Shown here in pieces: positions 25,994-36,745 of a stretch of 64,000 nucleotides of DNA; position 1 is the first letter of the stretch; each line of letters starts with the position of its first letter. Under the pieces are notes generated by a model, which worked only from the letters and a program-made list of their open reading frames with translations, had not been told where the DNA came from and did not search any database. Source of the DNA: Roseovarius marisflavi (GTDB taxonomy: Bacteria; Pseudomonadota; Alphaproteobacteria; Rhodobacterales; Rhodobacteraceae). Position numbers and translations under genes: made by a program. The DNA lies in assembly GCF_900142625.1 (NCBI RefSeq), contig NZ_FRBN01000001.1, positions 62,001-126,000 on the forward strand. Reading direction: 5' to 3'.

Positions 25994-27982
25994 ATGTCTG
26001 ACCTACGCAAGATCATCATCGACGATCAGGAGATCGAGGTAGAAGGGGCAATGACCCTGATCCAGGCCTGTGAGGTCGCTGGCGTTGAAGTGCCGCGGTT
26101 TTGCTATCACGAGCGGCTGTCGATTGCCGGCAACTGCCGGATGTGTCTGGTCGAGGTCGTCGGCGGGCCGCCCAAACCGGCGGCCAGCTGCGCCATGCAG
26201 GTCAAGGACTTGCGCCCCGGCCCCGAAGGCCAGCCGCCGGTGGTGAAAACCAACAGCCCGATGGTCAAGAAGGCCCGCGAAGGCGTGATGGAATTCCTGC
26301 TTATCAACCACCCGCTGGATTGCCCGATCTGCGATCAGGGCGGCGAATGCGATCTTCAGGATCAGGCGATGGCCTATGGCGTCGACTTCAGCCGCTATCG
26401 CGAGCCCAAGCGCGCCAGCGAAGACCTTGATCTTGGCCCGCTGGTCGAAACCCACATGACGCGCTGCATTTCCTGCACCCGCTGTGTGCGGTTCACCTCT
26501 GAGGTGGCCGGCATCATGCAGATGGGCCAGACCGGTCGCGGCGAAGATGCCGAGATCACAAGCTATCTGGGCCAGACCCTCAACAGCAACCTTCAGGGCA
26601 ATATCATCGATCTCTGCCCGGTTGGCGCGCTTGTCAGCAAGCCCTATGCCTTCACCGCGCGGCCCTGGGAGTTGACCAAGACCGAAACCATCGACGTGAT
26701 GGACGCGCTTGGCAGCAATATCCGGGTTGATTGCAAGGGCCGCGAAGTGATGCGCATTCTGCCGCGCAACCATGATGGCGTGAACGAGGAATGGATTTCT
26801 GACAAGACCCGCTTTGTCTGGGACGGTCTGCGCCGTCAGCGGCTGGACAAGCCCTATATCCGTGAAAACGGCAAGCTGCGCCCGGCCACATGGGGCGAGG
26901 CGCTTGCCAAGGCCTCTGAGGCAATCAAGGGCGCCAGGAAAGTTGCGGGTCTGGTCGGTGATCTGGTGCCGGTCGAGGCGGCGTTTGCGCTCAAGCAACT
27001 GGTCGAGGGGCAGGGCGGACAGGTTGAATGCCGCACCGACAAGGCCCGCTTGCCCATCGGCAACCGAAGCGCCTATGTCGGCAATGTCGCCATCGAAGAC
27101 CTTGATAATGCAAAGAATATCGTTCTGATCGGCACCGACCCGGTGGTCGAGGCGCCGGTGCTCAATGCCCGCATGCGCCGCGCCTGGATCAATGGCGCGA
27201 ACGTCACGGTGGTCGGCCCTGCGATTGATCTGACCTATGACTATGCCCATGCCGGCACCGACCGTGCCGCGCTTGACGGCTTGAGCGTGCCCGAGGACGC
27301 AATCGTGATCGTTGGCCAGGGCGCGCTGCGCGAGGCGGACGGCGAAGCGGTTCTGGCTGCCGCCATGGCACTTTCGGGCCGGATGCTGGTGCTGCACAGC
27401 GCCGCTGGACGGGTTGGCGCGATGGATGTGGGCGCGGTGACCGAGGGCGGTCTTGAGGCCGCCATCGAGGGCGCCGATGTGATCTATAACCTTGGCGCCG
27501 ACGAGGTTGAGATCGCCGCCGGGCCGTTCGTGATCTACCAGGGAAGCCACGGCGATCGCGGCGCACATCGCGCCGACGTGATCCTGCCGGGGGCCGCCTA
27601 TACCGAGGAACAGGGCCTGTTTGTCAACACCGAAGGGCGCCCGCAACTGGCGCTGCGCGCCGGGTTTGCGCCGGGCGAGGCCAAGGAAAACTGGGCCGTG
27701 CTGCGCGCGCTGTCGGGTGAAATCGGGGCGGTGCTTGGCTATGACAGCATCGCGCAACTGCGCAAGGCGCTGATCAAAGAGGTGCCGCATCTCAAAAAGA
27801 TCGACAAGGTGCCCGAAAACGACTGGCAACCGCTAGCCACGGCCAAACTTGGTAGGGCCGATTTCCGCACCGCCGTGTCGGATTTCTACCTGAGCAACCC
27901 GATTGCGCGCGCAAGCGAGGTGATGGGCACGCTGAGCGCCAATGCCAAGGCACGGGCCGCAAGCCCGCTTGCCGCAGAGTGA
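25994..27982 (+). CDS. nuoG: NADH-quinone oxidoreductase subunit G
   Basis: NuoG is the largest peripheral subunit, holding clusters N1b, N4 and N5. The 662-aa product has an N-terminal ferredoxin-like domain ([24 protein letters not shown]1b), the [13 protein letters not shown] segment preceded by the histidine-containing N5 region, and the N4 ligands [11 protein letters not shown]. The rest is a molybdopterin-oxidoreductase-like domain that has lost its cofactor. Length is close to that of mitochondrial and Paracoccus forms and shorter than E. coli NuoG. The ribosome site precedes the ATG in GTGAGAACAG. Confidence 0.96.
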   Translation: MSDLRKIIIDDQEIEVEGAMTLIQACEVAGVEVPRFCYHERLSIAGNCRMCLVEVVGGPPKPAASCAMQVKDLRPGPEGQPPVVKTNSPMVKKAREGVMEFLLINHPLDCPICDQGGECDLQDQAMAYGVDFSRYREPKRASEDLDLGPLVETHMTRCISCTRCVRFTSEVAGIMQMGQTGRGEDAEITSYLGQTLNSNLQGNIIDLCPVGALVSKPYAFTARPWELTKTETIDVMDALGSNIRVDCKGREVMRILPRNHDGVNEEWISDKTRFVWDGLRRQRLDKPYIRENGKLRPATWGEALAKASEAIKGARKVAGLVGDLVPVEAAFALKQLVEGQGGQVECRTDKARLPIGNRSAYVGNVAIEDLDNAKNIVLIGTDPVVEAPVLNARMRRAWINGANVTVVGPAIDLTYDYAHAGTDRAALDGLSVPEDAIVIVGQGALREADGEAVLAAAMALSGRMLVLHSAAGRVGAMDVGAVTEGGLEAAIEGADVIYNLGADEVEIAAGPFVIYQGSHGDRGAHRADVILPGAAYTEEQGLFVNTEGRPQLALRAGFAPGEAKENWAVLRALSGEIGAVLGYDSIAQLRKALIKEVPHLKKIDKVPENDWQPLATAKLGRADFRTAVSDFYLSNPIARASEVMGTLSANAKARAASPLAAE

Positions 27983-27984
27983 AG

Positions 27985-28386
27985 ATGCGCGCGGGCCTCA
28001 TAACGCCTGTGGCGCTCTCCCTTTTGGGGGGGCTGAGTGGCTGCGCCGAGGCCGGCGCAGGCAATGGCGCAGCGTTTCAACCCGATTACGGTGGGGTTGA
28101 GACGCGGCTTTTGGATGGGGATCTGGTGAATTTCCACGTGAGCATGCGCGGTGCGCGTGGCCGCGAGGATGTCGATCGCTATGCCGAATGCGCCGCGGCG
28201 CAATACGCTTTGATCCGCGGCTATGGATTTGCGCGCCATCTGCGCACGAATCTCGCCGAAGAGGGTGGCGTCTGGCGCGGCGATGCGATCTATACCATCT
28301 CGGCGGCATTGCCCCGAGGTCTGAAGACAATCGACGCCGAAGTCGTCGCCGCCAATTGTGCGGAAAATGGAATACCGATGGTGTGA
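27985..28386 (+). CDS. Small lipoprotein between nuoG and nuoH, function unknown
   Basis: The 133-aa product has a lipobox, GLSGC, with lipidated Cys near residue 20. The mature part has two more cysteines (ECAAAQY and AANCAENG) flanking a basic helix ([14 protein letters not shown]). A GTG overlapping the nuoG stop gives a start two codons earlier; the ATG is preferred because it gives a normal signal. No family is recognised. Confidence 0.65.
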   Translation: MRAGLITPVALSLLGGLSGCAEAGAGNGAAFQPDYGGVETRLLDGDLVNFHVSMRGARGREDVDRYAECAAAQYALIRGYGFARHLRTNLAEEGGVWRGDAIYTISAALPRGLKTIDAEVVAANCAENGIPMV

Positions 28387-28393
28387 GGGCCTG

Positions 28394-29431
28394 ATGTCTG
28401 AATTCTTTACAACCCCGCTTGGGATCGCAGTGCTGATCGTGGCGCAATGTCTGGCCGTCGTGGCCTTTGTCATGATCTCGTTGTTGTTCCTGGTTTACGG
28501 CGACCGCAAGATCTGGGCGGCGGTGCAGATGCGGCGCGGGCCCAACGTGGTGGGGGCCTTTGGCATCCTGCAATCGGTGGCGGATGCTCTGAAATACGTC
28601 GTCAAGGAAATCGTGGTGCCCGCCGGCGCCGACAAGGCTGTGTTCATGCTGGCGCCGATGACGAGCTTCGTTCTGGCGATCCTGGCCTGGGCGGTCATTC
28701 CGTTCAACGATGGCTGGGTGCTGTCGGATATCAACGTGGCGGTGCTTTTCGTCTTCGCGGTCTCCTCGCTTGAGGTCTACGGTGTGATCATGGGGGGCTG
28801 GGCCAGCAACTCGAAGTACCCGTTCCTAGGGTCTTTGCGCTCGGCGGCGCAGATGATTTCCTATGAGGTCAGCATCGGACTGATCATCATCGGGGTGATC
28901 ATCTCGACCGGCTCGCTCAACTTTGGCGAAATCGTGCGCGCGCAGGACACCGGATATGGCTTTTTCGGCTGGTACTGGCTGCCGCATTTCCCGATGGTCT
29001 TCCTGTTCTTCATCAGCGCTTTGGCCGAAACCAACCGCCCGCCCTTCGACCTTCCCGAGGCGGAATCGGAACTGGTGGCCGGCTATCAGGTGGAGTATTC
29101 GAGCACGCCCTTCCTGCTGTTCATGGCTGGTGAATATATCGCCATCTTCCTGATGTGCGCGCTGATGAGCCTGTTGTTCTTTGGCGGTTGGCTCTCGCCG
29201 ATTCCGGGACTGCCCGATGGGGTGCTCTGGATGGTCGGCAAGATGGCGTTTTTCTTCTTCATCTTCGCCATGGTCAAGGCGATCACGCCGCGCTATCGCT
29301 ATGACCAACTCATGCGGATCGGCTGGAAAGTGTTCCTTCCGATGAGCATCGGCTGGGTGGTGATCGTGTCGTTCCTTGCGAAGTTCGAAGTCTTTGGCGG
29401 CTTTTGGGCCCGCTGGGCGATCGGCGGCTGA
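28394..29431 (+). CDS. nuoH: NADH-quinone oxidoreductase subunit H
   Basis: NuoH is the membrane subunit that forms the quinone chamber with NuoB and NuoD and links redox chemistry to proton pumping. The 345-aa product has about eight membrane helices with [18 protein letters not shown] near the start, and [20 protein letters not shown], whose acidic residues line the E-channel. An ATG eight bases after the preceding stop is used. The stop shares one base with the next possible small gene. Confidence 0.97.
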   Translation: MSEFFTTPLGIAVLIVAQCLAVVAFVMISLLFLVYGDRKIWAAVQMRRGPNVVGAFGILQSVADALKYVVKEIVVPAGADKAVFMLAPMTSFVLAILAWAVIPFNDGWVLSDINVAVLFVFAVSSLEVYGVIMGGWASNSKYPFLGSLRSAAQMISYEVSIGLIIIGVIISTGSLNFGEIVRAQDTGYGFFGWYWLPHFPMVFLFFISALAETNRPPFDLPEAESELVAGYQVEYSSTPFLLFMAGEYIAIFLMCALMSLLFFGGWLSPIPGLPDGVLWMVGKMAFFFFIFAMVKAITPRYRYDQLMRIGWKVFLPMSIGWVVIVSFLAKFEVFGGFWARWAIGG

Positions 29432-29577
29432 TGATGGATTGCAAGGTTGAACTCACCCATTATGCAGGCTCAAACGAGGCCATGGTCGGATTTTTTGCCA
29501 ACCCGCAAGAGATCTGCACGCGATTGCATGGCCTCGAAAACGCGGGCAAGACCCGTTTGCAAGACGTTAGGAGCTGA
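29431..29577 (+). CDS. Possible 48-aa protein between nuoH and nuoI
   Basis: The frame starts at the ATG overlapping the nuoH stop (TGATG) and ends three bases before nuoI. It encodes a soluble, mildly acidic peptide (for example KVELTHYAGSNEAMVGFF) with two cysteines. The nuoI ribosome site (AGGAG) lies inside its last codons. Without it a 149-base gap would be left in a packed operon, but no family supports it. Confidence 0.38.
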   Translation: MMDCKVELTHYAGSNEAMVGFFANPQEICTRLHGLENAGKTRLQDVRS

Positions 29578-29580
29578 TCC

Positions 29581-30075
29581 ATGGCAAAGATAGATTACGG
29601 GCGCGCGGCGGGATATTTCCTGCTGTCGGACTTTATCAAAGGGTTTCAGCTTGGGCTGAAATACTTTTTCGCGCCCAAGGCGACGCTGAACTATCCGCAT
29701 GAAAAGGGCCCGCTTTCCCCGCGCTTTCGCGGCGAACATGCGCTGCGCCGTTATGCCAATGGCGAAGAGCGCTGTATCGCCTGCAAGCTCTGCGAGGCGA
29801 TTTGCCCGGCGCAGGCGATCACCATCGACGCCGAACCCCGCGATGACGGATCGCGCCGCACCACGCGTTATGACATCGACATGACCAAATGCATCTATTG
29901 CGGCTTCTGCCAGGAGGCTTGCCCGGTGGATGCCATCGTCGAGGGGCCGAATTTCGAATTCGCCACCGAGACCCGCGAAGAGCTGTTTTACGACAAGTCC
30001 CGCCTCTTGGCCAACGGTGACCGTTGGGAAGCCGAGATTGCCCGCAACCTTGAAATGGATGCACCTTACAGATGA
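29581..30075 (+). CDS. nuoI: NADH-quinone oxidoreductase subunit I
   Basis: NuoI carries two [4Fe-4S] clusters, N6a and N6b, that bridge the chain to N2 in NuoB. In the 164-aa product the ligands are in [16 protein letters not shown] and [16 protein letters not shown]. The N-terminal part includes an amphipathic helix for membrane attachment and the conserved [15 protein letters not shown] precedes the ATG. The stop overlaps the next gene (ATGA). Confidence 0.97.
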   Translation: MAKIDYGRAAGYFLLSDFIKGFQLGLKYFFAPKATLNYPHEKGPLSPRFRGEHALRRYANGEERCIACKLCEAICPAQAITIDAEPRDDGSRRTTRYDIDMTKCIYCGFCQEACPVDAIVEGPNFEFATETREELFYDKSRLLANGDRWEAEIARNLEMDAPYR

Positions 30076-30485
30076 CCGATCCAAAAAACCCCTTTGAAAT
30101 GATGATGAACCAGGCGCAGGAAATGGCCAAGGCCATGAATCCCGCGCTCGAATCCTTTTCGCCGAAGGGGTTTGAAAAGCTCTGGCCGACCATGCCCAAG
30201 GAATTCATGGAGATGAGTTTCGGCAAGGGCGCGAGCAAGGACGGGCTTGACGCCAAGACCCGGCTTTTGCTGACGCTGGCCGGGCTGACCATGCTGGGCG
30301 CGCAGAGCGACACCCAGATCCGCCTGACCGTGCGCCATGCGCTAGAGGCCGGGGCCACGAAGGAGGAGATCGCCGAAACCATCGCACAGATGTCGATGTT
30401 TGCCGGTATTCCGTCGATGACCCGCGCGATGGATTTCGCGCGCGAGGTGATGGACGAGAGCGAAGAAAAAGGAAAAGACAAATGA
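30072..30485 (+). CDS. Carboxymuconolactone-decarboxylase-like (AhpD-fold) protein in the nuo operon
   Basis: The 137-aa product fits the CMD/AhpD fold: after a Met-rich amphipathic N-terminus ([17 protein letters not shown]) it has [20 protein letters not shown], then [21 protein letters not shown] and a final helix. The CxxC redox pair of peroxidase-like AhpD members is absent, so it is not an obvious alkylhydroperoxidase. It overlaps nuoI and nuoJ by four bases each. A chaperone-like or binding role is possible; the reaction, if any, is unknown. Confidence 0.8.
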   Translation: MTDPKNPFEMMMNQAQEMAKAMNPALESFSPKGFEKLWPTMPKEFMEMSFGKGASKDGLDAKTRLLLTLAGLTMLGAQSDTQIRLTVRHALEAGATKEEIAETIAQMSMFAGIPSMTRAMDFAREVMDESEEKGKDK

Positions 30486-31090
30486 CGATTGCGGCCATGG
30501 CCTTTTATCTGTTTGCGGTCTCCTTGCTGATCGGGGGGCTGTTCACCGTGATCAGCCGGAACCCGGTGCATTCGGTTCTGTGGCTGATCCTGTCCTTTAT
30601 CTCTGCGGCGGGTCTGTTCGTGCTGCTTGGTGCCGAATTCGTGGCGATGCTTCTGATCATCGTCTACGTGGGCGCGGTCGCGGTTCTGTTCCTCTTCGTG
30701 GTGATGATGCTTGACGTCGATTTTGCCGAACTCAAGGCCGAGATGGCGAAATACATGCCGCTGGCCCTGCTGATCGGTGTGATCCTGATGATGCAGCTTG
30801 GCCTTGCCTTTGGCGCCTGGGATGCCTCCGAGGGCGCGATGGGCGCGCGCGCCGCCGTGGCCCCCGAAGGGGTTGAAAACACCGCCGCGCTTGGCCTGCT
30901 GCTCTATGACAAATACTTCCTGCTGTTCCAGCTTTCCGGGCTGATCCTGTTGGTGGCGATGATCGGGGCAATTGTCCTGACGCTGCGCCATCGCACGGAT
31001 GTCAAACGCCAGAACGTGCTTCACCAGATGTGGCGCGATCCGGCCGAGGCGATGGAACTCAAGGACGTGAAGCCGGGGCAGGGGCTCTGA
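30482..31090 (+). CDS. nuoJ: NADH-quinone oxidoreductase subunit J
   Basis: NuoJ is a five-helix membrane subunit of the proton-pumping arm. The 202-aa product has the conserved [17 protein letters not shown] and [25 protein letters not shown] with the pi-bulge region of helix 3. A longer periplasmic loop (residues ~113-138) precedes the last helix, and a hydrophilic tail ends the protein. The ATG overlaps the previous stop. Confidence 0.96.
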   Translation: MTIAAMAFYLFAVSLLIGGLFTVISRNPVHSVLWLILSFISAAGLFVLLGAEFVAMLLIIVYVGAVAVLFLFVVMMLDVDFAELKAEMAKYMPLALLIGVILMMQLGLAFGAWDASEGAMGARAAVAPEGVENTAALGLLLYDKYFLLFQLSGLILLVAMIGAIVLTLRHRTDVKRQNVLHQMWRDPAEAMELKDVKPGQGL

Positions 31091-31098
31091 GCCGACGG

Positions 31099-31120
31099 CG
31101 CGGTTAAGACGCGATTAAGA
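31099..31120. repeat. 11-bp tandem repeat in the nuoJ-nuoK gap
   Basis: CGCGGTTAAGA and CGCGATTAAGA follow each other directly, differing at one base, so a protein could contact the same face of the helix twice. This is the only sizeable gap in the operon (31091-31195). It also holds short G/C hairpins and TATAAA at 31157-31162, which might be an internal promoter -10, although no -35 is evident at the right distance. Confidence 0.45.
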
Positions 31121-31195
31121 CAAGCGGTTCGGGGCACACCCCCCGCACCGGGGACCTATAAAAAAGACGGACGGGCAAGGCCCGGAGGGACAGAC

Positions 31196-31501
31196 ATGAT
31201 CGGACTTGAACATTATCTAACGGTCGCGGCGGCGTTATTCGTGATAGGCATTTTCGGCCTGTTTCTGAACCGCAAGAACGTGATCATCCTTTTGATGTCG
31301 ATCGAATTGATCCTGTTGTCGGTCAATATCAACTTCGTGGCCTTCTCAAGTTTCCTGGGCGATCTGGTGGGGCAGGTGTTCACGCTTTTCGTGCTCACCG
31401 TGGCCGCCGCCGAAGCCGCGATTGGCCTCGCCATCCTGGTCTGTTTTTTCCGGAACCGCGGCACCATCGCCGTGGAAGACGTCAACGTGATGAAAGGCTG
31501 A
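31196..31501 (+). CDS. nuoK: NADH-quinone oxidoreductase subunit K
   Basis: NuoK is a three-helix MrpC-like membrane subunit with two buried glutamates in the proton path. The 101-aa product starts [20 protein letters not shown]. It has [17 protein letters not shown] (first glutamate) and [14 protein letters not shown] (second glutamate). Length is exactly normal. GGAGGG lies before the ATG. Confidence 0.97.
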   Translation: MIGLEHYLTVAAALFVIGIFGLFLNRKNVIILLMSIELILLSVNINFVAFSSFLGDLVGQVFTLFVLTVAAAEAAIGLAILVCFFRNRGTIAVEDVNVMKG

Positions 31502-31505
31502 AGAC

Positions 31506-33632
31506 ATGGAAACCATTCTCCTCTTCGGGCCTCTTGTCGGGGCGATCATCGCGGGCTTTGGCTGGCGGATCATTGGTGACACCGGCGCGCAATGGCTGAC
31601 CACGGGGCTGTTGTTCCTGTCGGCGCTGCTCAGCTGGATCATCTTTCTGGGCCATGACGGCGTGACCCATAGCGTGCATATTCTCGACTGGGTTCAGTCG
31701 GGCACGCTTGATACCGCCTGGGCCATTCGTCTGGACCGGCTGACGGCGATCATGCTGATCGTGATCACCACGGTTTCGGCGCTCGTGCATCTTTATTCGA
31801 TGGGCTACATGGCCCATGACGAGAACTTCAAGGAAAGCGAGAGCTATCGCCCGCGCTTCTTTGCCTACCTGTCGTTCTTCACCTTCGCGATGCTGATGCT
31901 GGTGACCTCTGACAACCTGTTGCAGATGTTCTTTGGCTGGGAAGGGGTTGGCGTTGCCTCCTACCTTCTGATCGGCTTTTACTATCGCAAGCCAAGCGCC
32001 AATGCCGCCGCGATCAAGGCCTTTGTGGTCAACCGGATCGGTGACTTTGGCTTTGCGCTCGGGATCATGGCGCTGTATTTCCTGACCGACAGCATCAAGT
32101 TCGACGACATCTTTGCCGCCGCGCCGCAGCTGGCCGAAACCCAGCTGACGTTTTTGTGGAGCGAGTGGAACGCCGCCAACCTGATTGCCGTCCTGCTGTT
32201 CATCGGCGCGATGGGCAAATCGGCACAGCTTTTCCTGCACACCTGGCTTCCGGACGCGATGGAAGGCCCGACACCCGTGTCGGCCCTGATCCACGCGGCG
32301 ACCATGGTCACGGCGGGGGTTTTCCTTGTCTGCCGGATGTCGCCGCTGATGGAATATGCCCCCGAGGCCAAGATGCTTATCGTCTTCCTTGGCGCCAGCA
32401 CCGCGTTTTTCGCGGCGACCGTGGGCCTTGTGCAGAACGACATCAAACGCGTCATCGCCTATTCGACCTGTAGCCAGCTTGGCTATATGTTCGTGGCCGC
32501 CGGTGTCGGCGTCTATTCGGTGGCGATGTTCCACCTGCTGACGCATGCGTTCTTCAAGGCGATGCTGTTCCTTGGCGCTGGTTCGGTGATCCACGGGATG
32601 CACCACGAACAGGACATGCGCAATTACGGCGGCCTGCGCAAAAAGCTGCCCTATACGTTCATGGCGATGATGATCGGCACGCTGGCCATCACCGGTGTCG
32701 GCATCCCCCTCACTCATATCGGCTTTGCCGGCTTCCTCAGCAAGGACGCGGTGATCGAGAGTGCCTGGGCCGGAACCGCTGGCGGCTATGCCTTCTGGAT
32801 GCTGGTGATCGCGGCGCTGTTCACCAGTTTCTATAGCTGGCGGCTGATCTTCCTGACCTTCTTTGGCAAGCCGCGCGGTGACAAGCACACCCACGAGCAC
32901 GCCCATGAAAGCCCGATGGTCATGCTGGTGCCACTTGGCGTTCTGGCGCTTGGCGCGATCTTCTCTGGCATGGTCTGGTACAACAGCTTTTTCGGCAGCC
33001 ACGAACAGGTCAACAAATTCTTCGGCATGCCTGCCCATGAGGTGACAGCCGATGCCGGGCACGGCGAAGCGGCAACCGGCCACGACGCGCCTGCCGCAGA
33101 GGCCGGGCATGGCGAGGCGGCCACGCAAACGGGCGACGAGCACGCCGCCGCCGCACCGGCAATGGCGCATGGCACAGCCCCCGAGGGCGCGATCTTCATG
33201 CATCCCGACAACACGGTACTGAACGACGCGCATCACGCGCCGACCTGGGTCAAGGTCAGCCCGTTCATCGCCATGTTGCTCGGCTTTGTCACAGCACTGT
33301 GGTTCTATATCTGGAACCCGGGCATGCCGGGCAAACTGGCCGAAAGCCAGCGACCGCTCTACCTGTTCCTGCTCAACAAATGGTACTTCGACGAGATCTA
33401 TGACTTTCTCTTCGTGCGTCCCGCCAAGGCCCTCGGGCATCTCCTTTGGAAGCGCGGCGATGGCGATATCATCGACGGGTCGCTCAATGGTGTGGCGATG
33501 GGGCTTATCCCCCGTCTGACCCGCCTCGCGGGCCGGGCGCAGTCTGGCTATATCTTCACCTATGCCTTCGCCATGGTGATCGGGATCGTGATCCTGGTGA
33601 CATGGATGACGATCTTCGGAGGGGCAAACTAA
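31506..33632 (+). CDS. nuoL: NADH-quinone oxidoreductase subunit L
   Basis: NuoL is the most distal antiporter-like subunit, with a long lateral helix at its C-terminus. The 708-aa product has the conserved [20 protein letters not shown], lysine/histidine-containing helices such as [33 protein letters not shown], and [20 protein letters not shown]. Unusual is a His/Ala/Gly-rich stretch at about residues 515-580, between core helix segments, in addition to [10 protein letters not shown] near 460. It might bind metal or simply be a flexible loop. The stop shares a base with nuoM (TAATG). Confidence 0.97.
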   Translation: METILLFGPLVGAIIAGFGWRIIGDTGAQWLTTGLLFLSALLSWIIFLGHDGVTHSVHILDWVQSGTLDTAWAIRLDRLTAIMLIVITTVSALVHLYSMGYMAHDENFKESESYRPRFFAYLSFFTFAMLMLVTSDNLLQMFFGWEGVGVASYLLIGFYYRKPSANAAAIKAFVVNRIGDFGFALGIMALYFLTDSIKFDDIFAAAPQLAETQLTFLWSEWNAANLIAVLLFIGAMGKSAQLFLHTWLPDAMEGPTPVSALIHAATMVTAGVFLVCRMSPLMEYAPEAKMLIVFLGASTAFFAATVGLVQNDIKRVIAYSTCSQLGYMFVAAGVGVYSVAMFHLLTHAFFKAMLFLGAGSVIHGMHHEQDMRNYGGLRKKLPYTFMAMMIGTLAITGVGIPLTHIGFAGFLSKDAVIESAWAGTAGGYAFWMLVIAALFTSFYSWRLIFLTFFGKPRGDKHTHEHAHESPMVMLVPLGVLALGAIFSGMVWYNSFFGSHEQVNKFFGMPAHEVTADAGHGEAATGHDAPAAEAGHGEAATQTGDEHAAAAPAMAHGTAPEGAIFMHPDNTVLNDAHHAPTWVKVSPFIAMLLGFVTALWFYIWNPGMPGKLAESQRPLYLFLLNKWYFDEIYDFLFVRPAKALGHLLWKRGDGDIIDGSLNGVAMGLIPRLTRLAGRAQSGYIFTYAFAMVIGIVILVTWMTIFGGAN

Positions 33633-35179
33633 TGGACAACCTTCTTTCCATCGTCACCTTCATCCCTGCGGTTGCGGCGGCCATTCTGGCCATCTTCCTG
33701 CGCGGCGAAGATGAAGCGGCACAGAAAAACGCCAAATGGGTGGCGATGATTGCGACATCGCTGACCTTCGTGGTCTCGCTGTTCATCCTGTTTGACTTTG
33801 ACTCCGCGAACACCGGCTTTCAGTTCGTGGAACAGCGCGAGTGGCTGCTTGGGCTGCAATACAAGATGGGCGTCGACGGGATCAGCGTTCTTTTCGTGAT
33901 GCTGACCACCTTCATGATGCCGCTGACGATTGCGGCCTCGTGGAATGTGACCAGCCGGGTCAAGGAATACATGATCGCCTTCCTGCTTCTGGAAACGCTG
34001 ATGCTTGGCGTGTTCATGGCACTTGATCTGGTGCTGTTCTACCTGTTCTTCGAGGCCGGCCTGATCCCGATGTTCCTGATCATCGGCATCTGGGGCGGCA
34101 AGGCGCGGATCTATGCGTCGTTCAAGTTCTTCCTCTACACTTTCCTCGGCTCGGTGCTGATGCTGGTGGCGATGGTGGCGATGTTCTCGGATGCGGGCAC
34201 CACCGATGTTGTGGCGCTGCTCAAGCATGAGTTCGCCAGCGACAGCTTTTCGATCCTCGGGATTCACATCGTCGGCGGGATGCAGACCCTGATGTTCCTG
34301 GCCTTCTTCGCCAGCTTCGCGGTCAAGATGCCGATGTGGCCGGTGCATACCTGGCTTCCGGATGCCCACGTTCAGGCGCCGACGGCCGGCTCGGTGGTTC
34401 TGGCCGCGATCCTGCTCAAGATGGGCGGCTATGGCTTCCTGCGGTTCAGCCTGCCGATGTTCCCGATCGGGGCAGAGGTGCTGACGCCGCTGGTGCTCTG
34501 GATGTCGGCGATCGCGATTGTCTATACCTCGCTGGTCGCGCTTGCGCAGGAAGACATGAAAAAGCTGATTGCCTATTCATCCGTTGCTCATATGGGTTAT
34601 GTCACCATGGGCATTTTTGCCGCCAACCAACAGGGCATCGACGGCGCGATTTTCCAGATGATCAGCCACGGCTTTATCTCGGGCGCGCTGTTCTTGTGTG
34701 TCGGCGTGATCTATGACCGGATGCACACCCGCGACATCGACGCCTATGGCGGTCTGGTGAACCGGATGCCGGCCTATGCGCTGATCTTCATGTTTTTCAC
34801 CATGGCCAATGTCGGCCTGCCGGGCACATCGGGGTTTGTCGGCGAATTCCTGACGCTGGTCGGGATTTTCCAGGTCAACACCTGGGTGGCGGCGGTGGCG
34901 ACCACCGGCGTGATCCTGTCGGCGGCCTATGCGCTCTGGCTGTATCGCCGGGTGGTGATGGGCGATCTGATCAAGGAAAGCCTCAAGACCATCACCGACA
35001 TGAGCAAACGCGAGCGGGCAATCTTTGCACCGCTGGTGGTGATGACGCTGCTGCTCGGGGTTTATCCCCGGCTGGTCACCGATATCACCGGCCCCTCTGT
35101 CGAGGCGCTGATTTCCAACTATGAGACGGCACAGGCCGTGGCGTCGAGCGCCACGCAGGTTGCCGAAACCTCGCATTGA
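33632..35179 (+). CDS. nuoM: NADH-quinone oxidoreductase subunit M
   Basis: NuoM is the middle antiporter-like proton channel. The 515-aa product has [22 protein letters not shown] with the key helix-5 glutamate, [24 protein letters not shown] with the helix-7 lysine, and [19 protein letters not shown]. The start is fixed by TAATG overlap with nuoL; a longer open frame upstream lies inside nuoL. The C-terminus is hydrophilic. Confidence 0.97.
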   Translation: MDNLLSIVTFIPAVAAAILAIFLRGEDEAAQKNAKWVAMIATSLTFVVSLFILFDFDSANTGFQFVEQREWLLGLQYKMGVDGISVLFVMLTTFMMPLTIAASWNVTSRVKEYMIAFLLLETLMLGVFMALDLVLFYLFFEAGLIPMFLIIGIWGGKARIYASFKFFLYTFLGSVLMLVAMVAMFSDAGTTDVVALLKHEFASDSFSILGIHIVGGMQTLMFLAFFASFAVKMPMWPVHTWLPDAHVQAPTAGSVVLAAILLKMGGYGFLRFSLPMFPIGAEVLTPLVLWMSAIAIVYTSLVALAQEDMKKLIAYSSVAHMGYVTMGIFAANQQGIDGAIFQMISHGFISGALFLCVGVIYDRMHTRDIDAYGGLVNRMPAYALIFMFFTMANVGLPGTSGFVGEFLTLVGIFQVNTWVAAVATTGVILSAAYALWLYRRVVMGDLIKESLKTITDMSKRERAIFAPLVVMTLLLGVYPRLVTDITGPSVEALISNYETAQAVASSATQVAETSH

Positions 35180-35195
35180 ACCGGAGGCCCTGAAG

Positions 35196-36629
35196 ATGCA
35201 GGCTGATCTGACTGTTATCCTGCCCGAGATCGTGATCTCGGTCTATGCACTGGCCGCCCTGTTGCTGGTCGCCTACACGGGCAAGGACAAGATGGCGGGC
35301 ATGCTGGTCTGGCTGACCGCCGGGCTGTTTTTGCTCATGGCGCTTTGGATTGGCGCCACCGGCAATGGCACCCACACAGCCTTTGGTGGCATGTTCAACG
35401 ATGATGGCTTTGCCCGCTTTGCCAAGGTGACGATCCTTTTGTCGGCCGCCGCCGTTCTGGTGCTGGGACGGGAATATATGCAGCGCCGTGATATCCTGCG
35501 GTTTGAATATCCGATCCTGATCGCCCTGTCGGCGGTTGGCATGATGGTGATGGTCAGTGCCGGTGATCTGATGGCGCTTTACATGGGGCTCGAGTTGCAA
35601 TCGCTGGCGCTTTACGTGGTCGCCTCGCTGCGCCGGGACAGTGCCAAATCGACCGAGGCGGGCCTCAAGTATTTCGTGCTTGGCGCGCTGAGTTCGGGCT
35701 TGCTGCTCTATGGTGCCTCGCTGACCTATGGCTATGCGGGTACGACGCTGTTTTCCGGTATCATCGCCGCCGCAGAGGGGCAGGCGCCGATCGGTCTTTT
35801 GATCGGTCTGGTTCTGGTGATCTCGGGTCTGGCCTTCAAGATTTCCGCCGTGCCGTTCCACATGTGGACGCCCGACGTTTACGAGGGCTCGCCGACGCCG
35901 ATCACCGCGTTTTTTGCCACCGCGCCGAAGATGGCCGCGATGGCGCTGTTCGCGCGGGTTGTGCATGACGCCTTTGGCGGCGTGGTTGGTGACTGGCAGC
36001 AGGTGCTGGCGGCGCTCAGCCTGTTGTCGATGTTCCTTGGCGCCGTGGCGGCGATCGGGCAGACCGATATCAAGCGCCTGATGGCCTATTCGTCGATCGC
36101 TCATATGGGCTATGCGCTCATGGGCTTGGCCTCGGGGACGGTATTTGGGGTGCAGGCAATGCTGATCTACATGGCGATCTATGTGACCATGAATATCGGC
36201 ACCTTTGCCTTTATCCTGTCGATGGAGCGCGATGGCCAGCCAGTGACGGATATCCGCAGCCTGAATATGTATGCCAAGGCCCAGCCGGGCCGGGCGCTTG
36301 CGATGCTGATCTTGTTGTTCAGCCTTGCCGGTGTGCCGCCGCTTCTGGGCTTTTTTGGCAAGCTCTACGTGCTGCGCGCGGCCTATGAGGGCGGGCTTGC
36401 CTGGCTTGCGGTGGCCGGTGTTGTCGCCAGCGTGATCGGGGCGTTCTATTACCTGCGCATCGTGTTCTACATGTACTTCGGCGAAGAGGGCGAAGCGCTT
36501 GAAACCGGGCGTTCCCCGGTACAATGGGCGTTTTTGATGGCCTCGGCGGCGATCATGCTGGTGGGTATCATCAACATGTTCGGGGTCGAGGCGATTGCCC
36601 AGGCGGCAGCGGCAACGCTTGTCAACTGA
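35196..36629 (+). CDS. nuoN: NADH-quinone oxidoreductase subunit N
   Basis: NuoN is the third antiporter-like subunit. The 477-aa product has [20 protein letters not shown] (helix-5 glutamate), [44 protein letters not shown] and [25 protein letters not shown] about ten bases before the ATG supports the start. It ends the operon and is followed within 32 bases by a strong terminator. Confidence 0.97.
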   Translation: MQADLTVILPEIVISVYALAALLLVAYTGKDKMAGMLVWLTAGLFLLMALWIGATGNGTHTAFGGMFNDDGFARFAKVTILLSAAAVLVLGREYMQRRDILRFEYPILIALSAVGMMVMVSAGDLMALYMGLELQSLALYVVASLRRDSAKSTEAGLKYFVLGALSSGLLLYGASLTYGYAGTTLFSGIIAAAEGQAPIGLLIGLVLVISGLAFKISAVPFHMWTPDVYEGSPTPITAFFATAPKMAAMALFARVVHDAFGGVVGDWQQVLAALSLLSMFLGAVAAIGQTDIKRLMAYSSIAHMGYALMGLASGTVFGVQAMLIYMAIYVTMNIGTFAFILSMERDGQPVTDIRSLNMYAKAQPGRALAMLILLFSLAGVPPLLGFFGKLYVLRAAYEGGLAWLAVAGVVASVIGAFYYLRIVFYMYFGEEGEALETGRSPVQWAFLMASAAIMLVGIINMFGVEAIAQAAAATLVN

Positions 36630-36660
36630 CGGCATGTCTTTTCCGGTCTGATCCAAATGT

Positions 36661-36693
36661 GACGCGCCCCAAGGGGCGCGTCGCTTTTATTTT
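36661..36693 (+). terminator. Rho-independent terminator of the nuo operon
   Basis: GACGCGCCCC and GGGGCGCGTC form a perfect 10-bp inverted repeat around AA, followed by GCTTTTATTTT. It lies 32 bases after nuoN. A second GC-rich hairpin (near 36694-36718) follows directly. Confidence 0.92.
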
Positions 36694-36717
36694 GGCGCCC
36701 GGTGCCCGGGTGCGCGC

Positions 36718-36745
36718 CTCCGGCGGGAGTATTTTTGGAAAGATG
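36718..36745 (+). repeat. CTCC-GGCG-GGAG-TATTTTT leader element running into the birA start
   Basis: A 4-bp hairpin (CTCC-GGCG-GGAG) followed by TATTTTTGG and GAAAGATG places a terminator-like structure within 15 bases of the birA ATG. GAGTATTTTTGGAA is identical to the sequence at 15544-15557. The purine-rich end could be the ribosome site. It may act as an attenuator or be a dispersed short repeat. Confidence 0.5.

Noticed and set aside
30072-30485. Alkylhydroperoxidase AhpD
   Set aside because: The catalytic CxxC pair is absent, so only the fold family is claimed.
31482-33440. 652-codon His/Arg/Gly-rich frame opposite nuoL
   Set aside because: Composition is that of a reverse-strand shadow of transmembrane codons; nuoL is certain.
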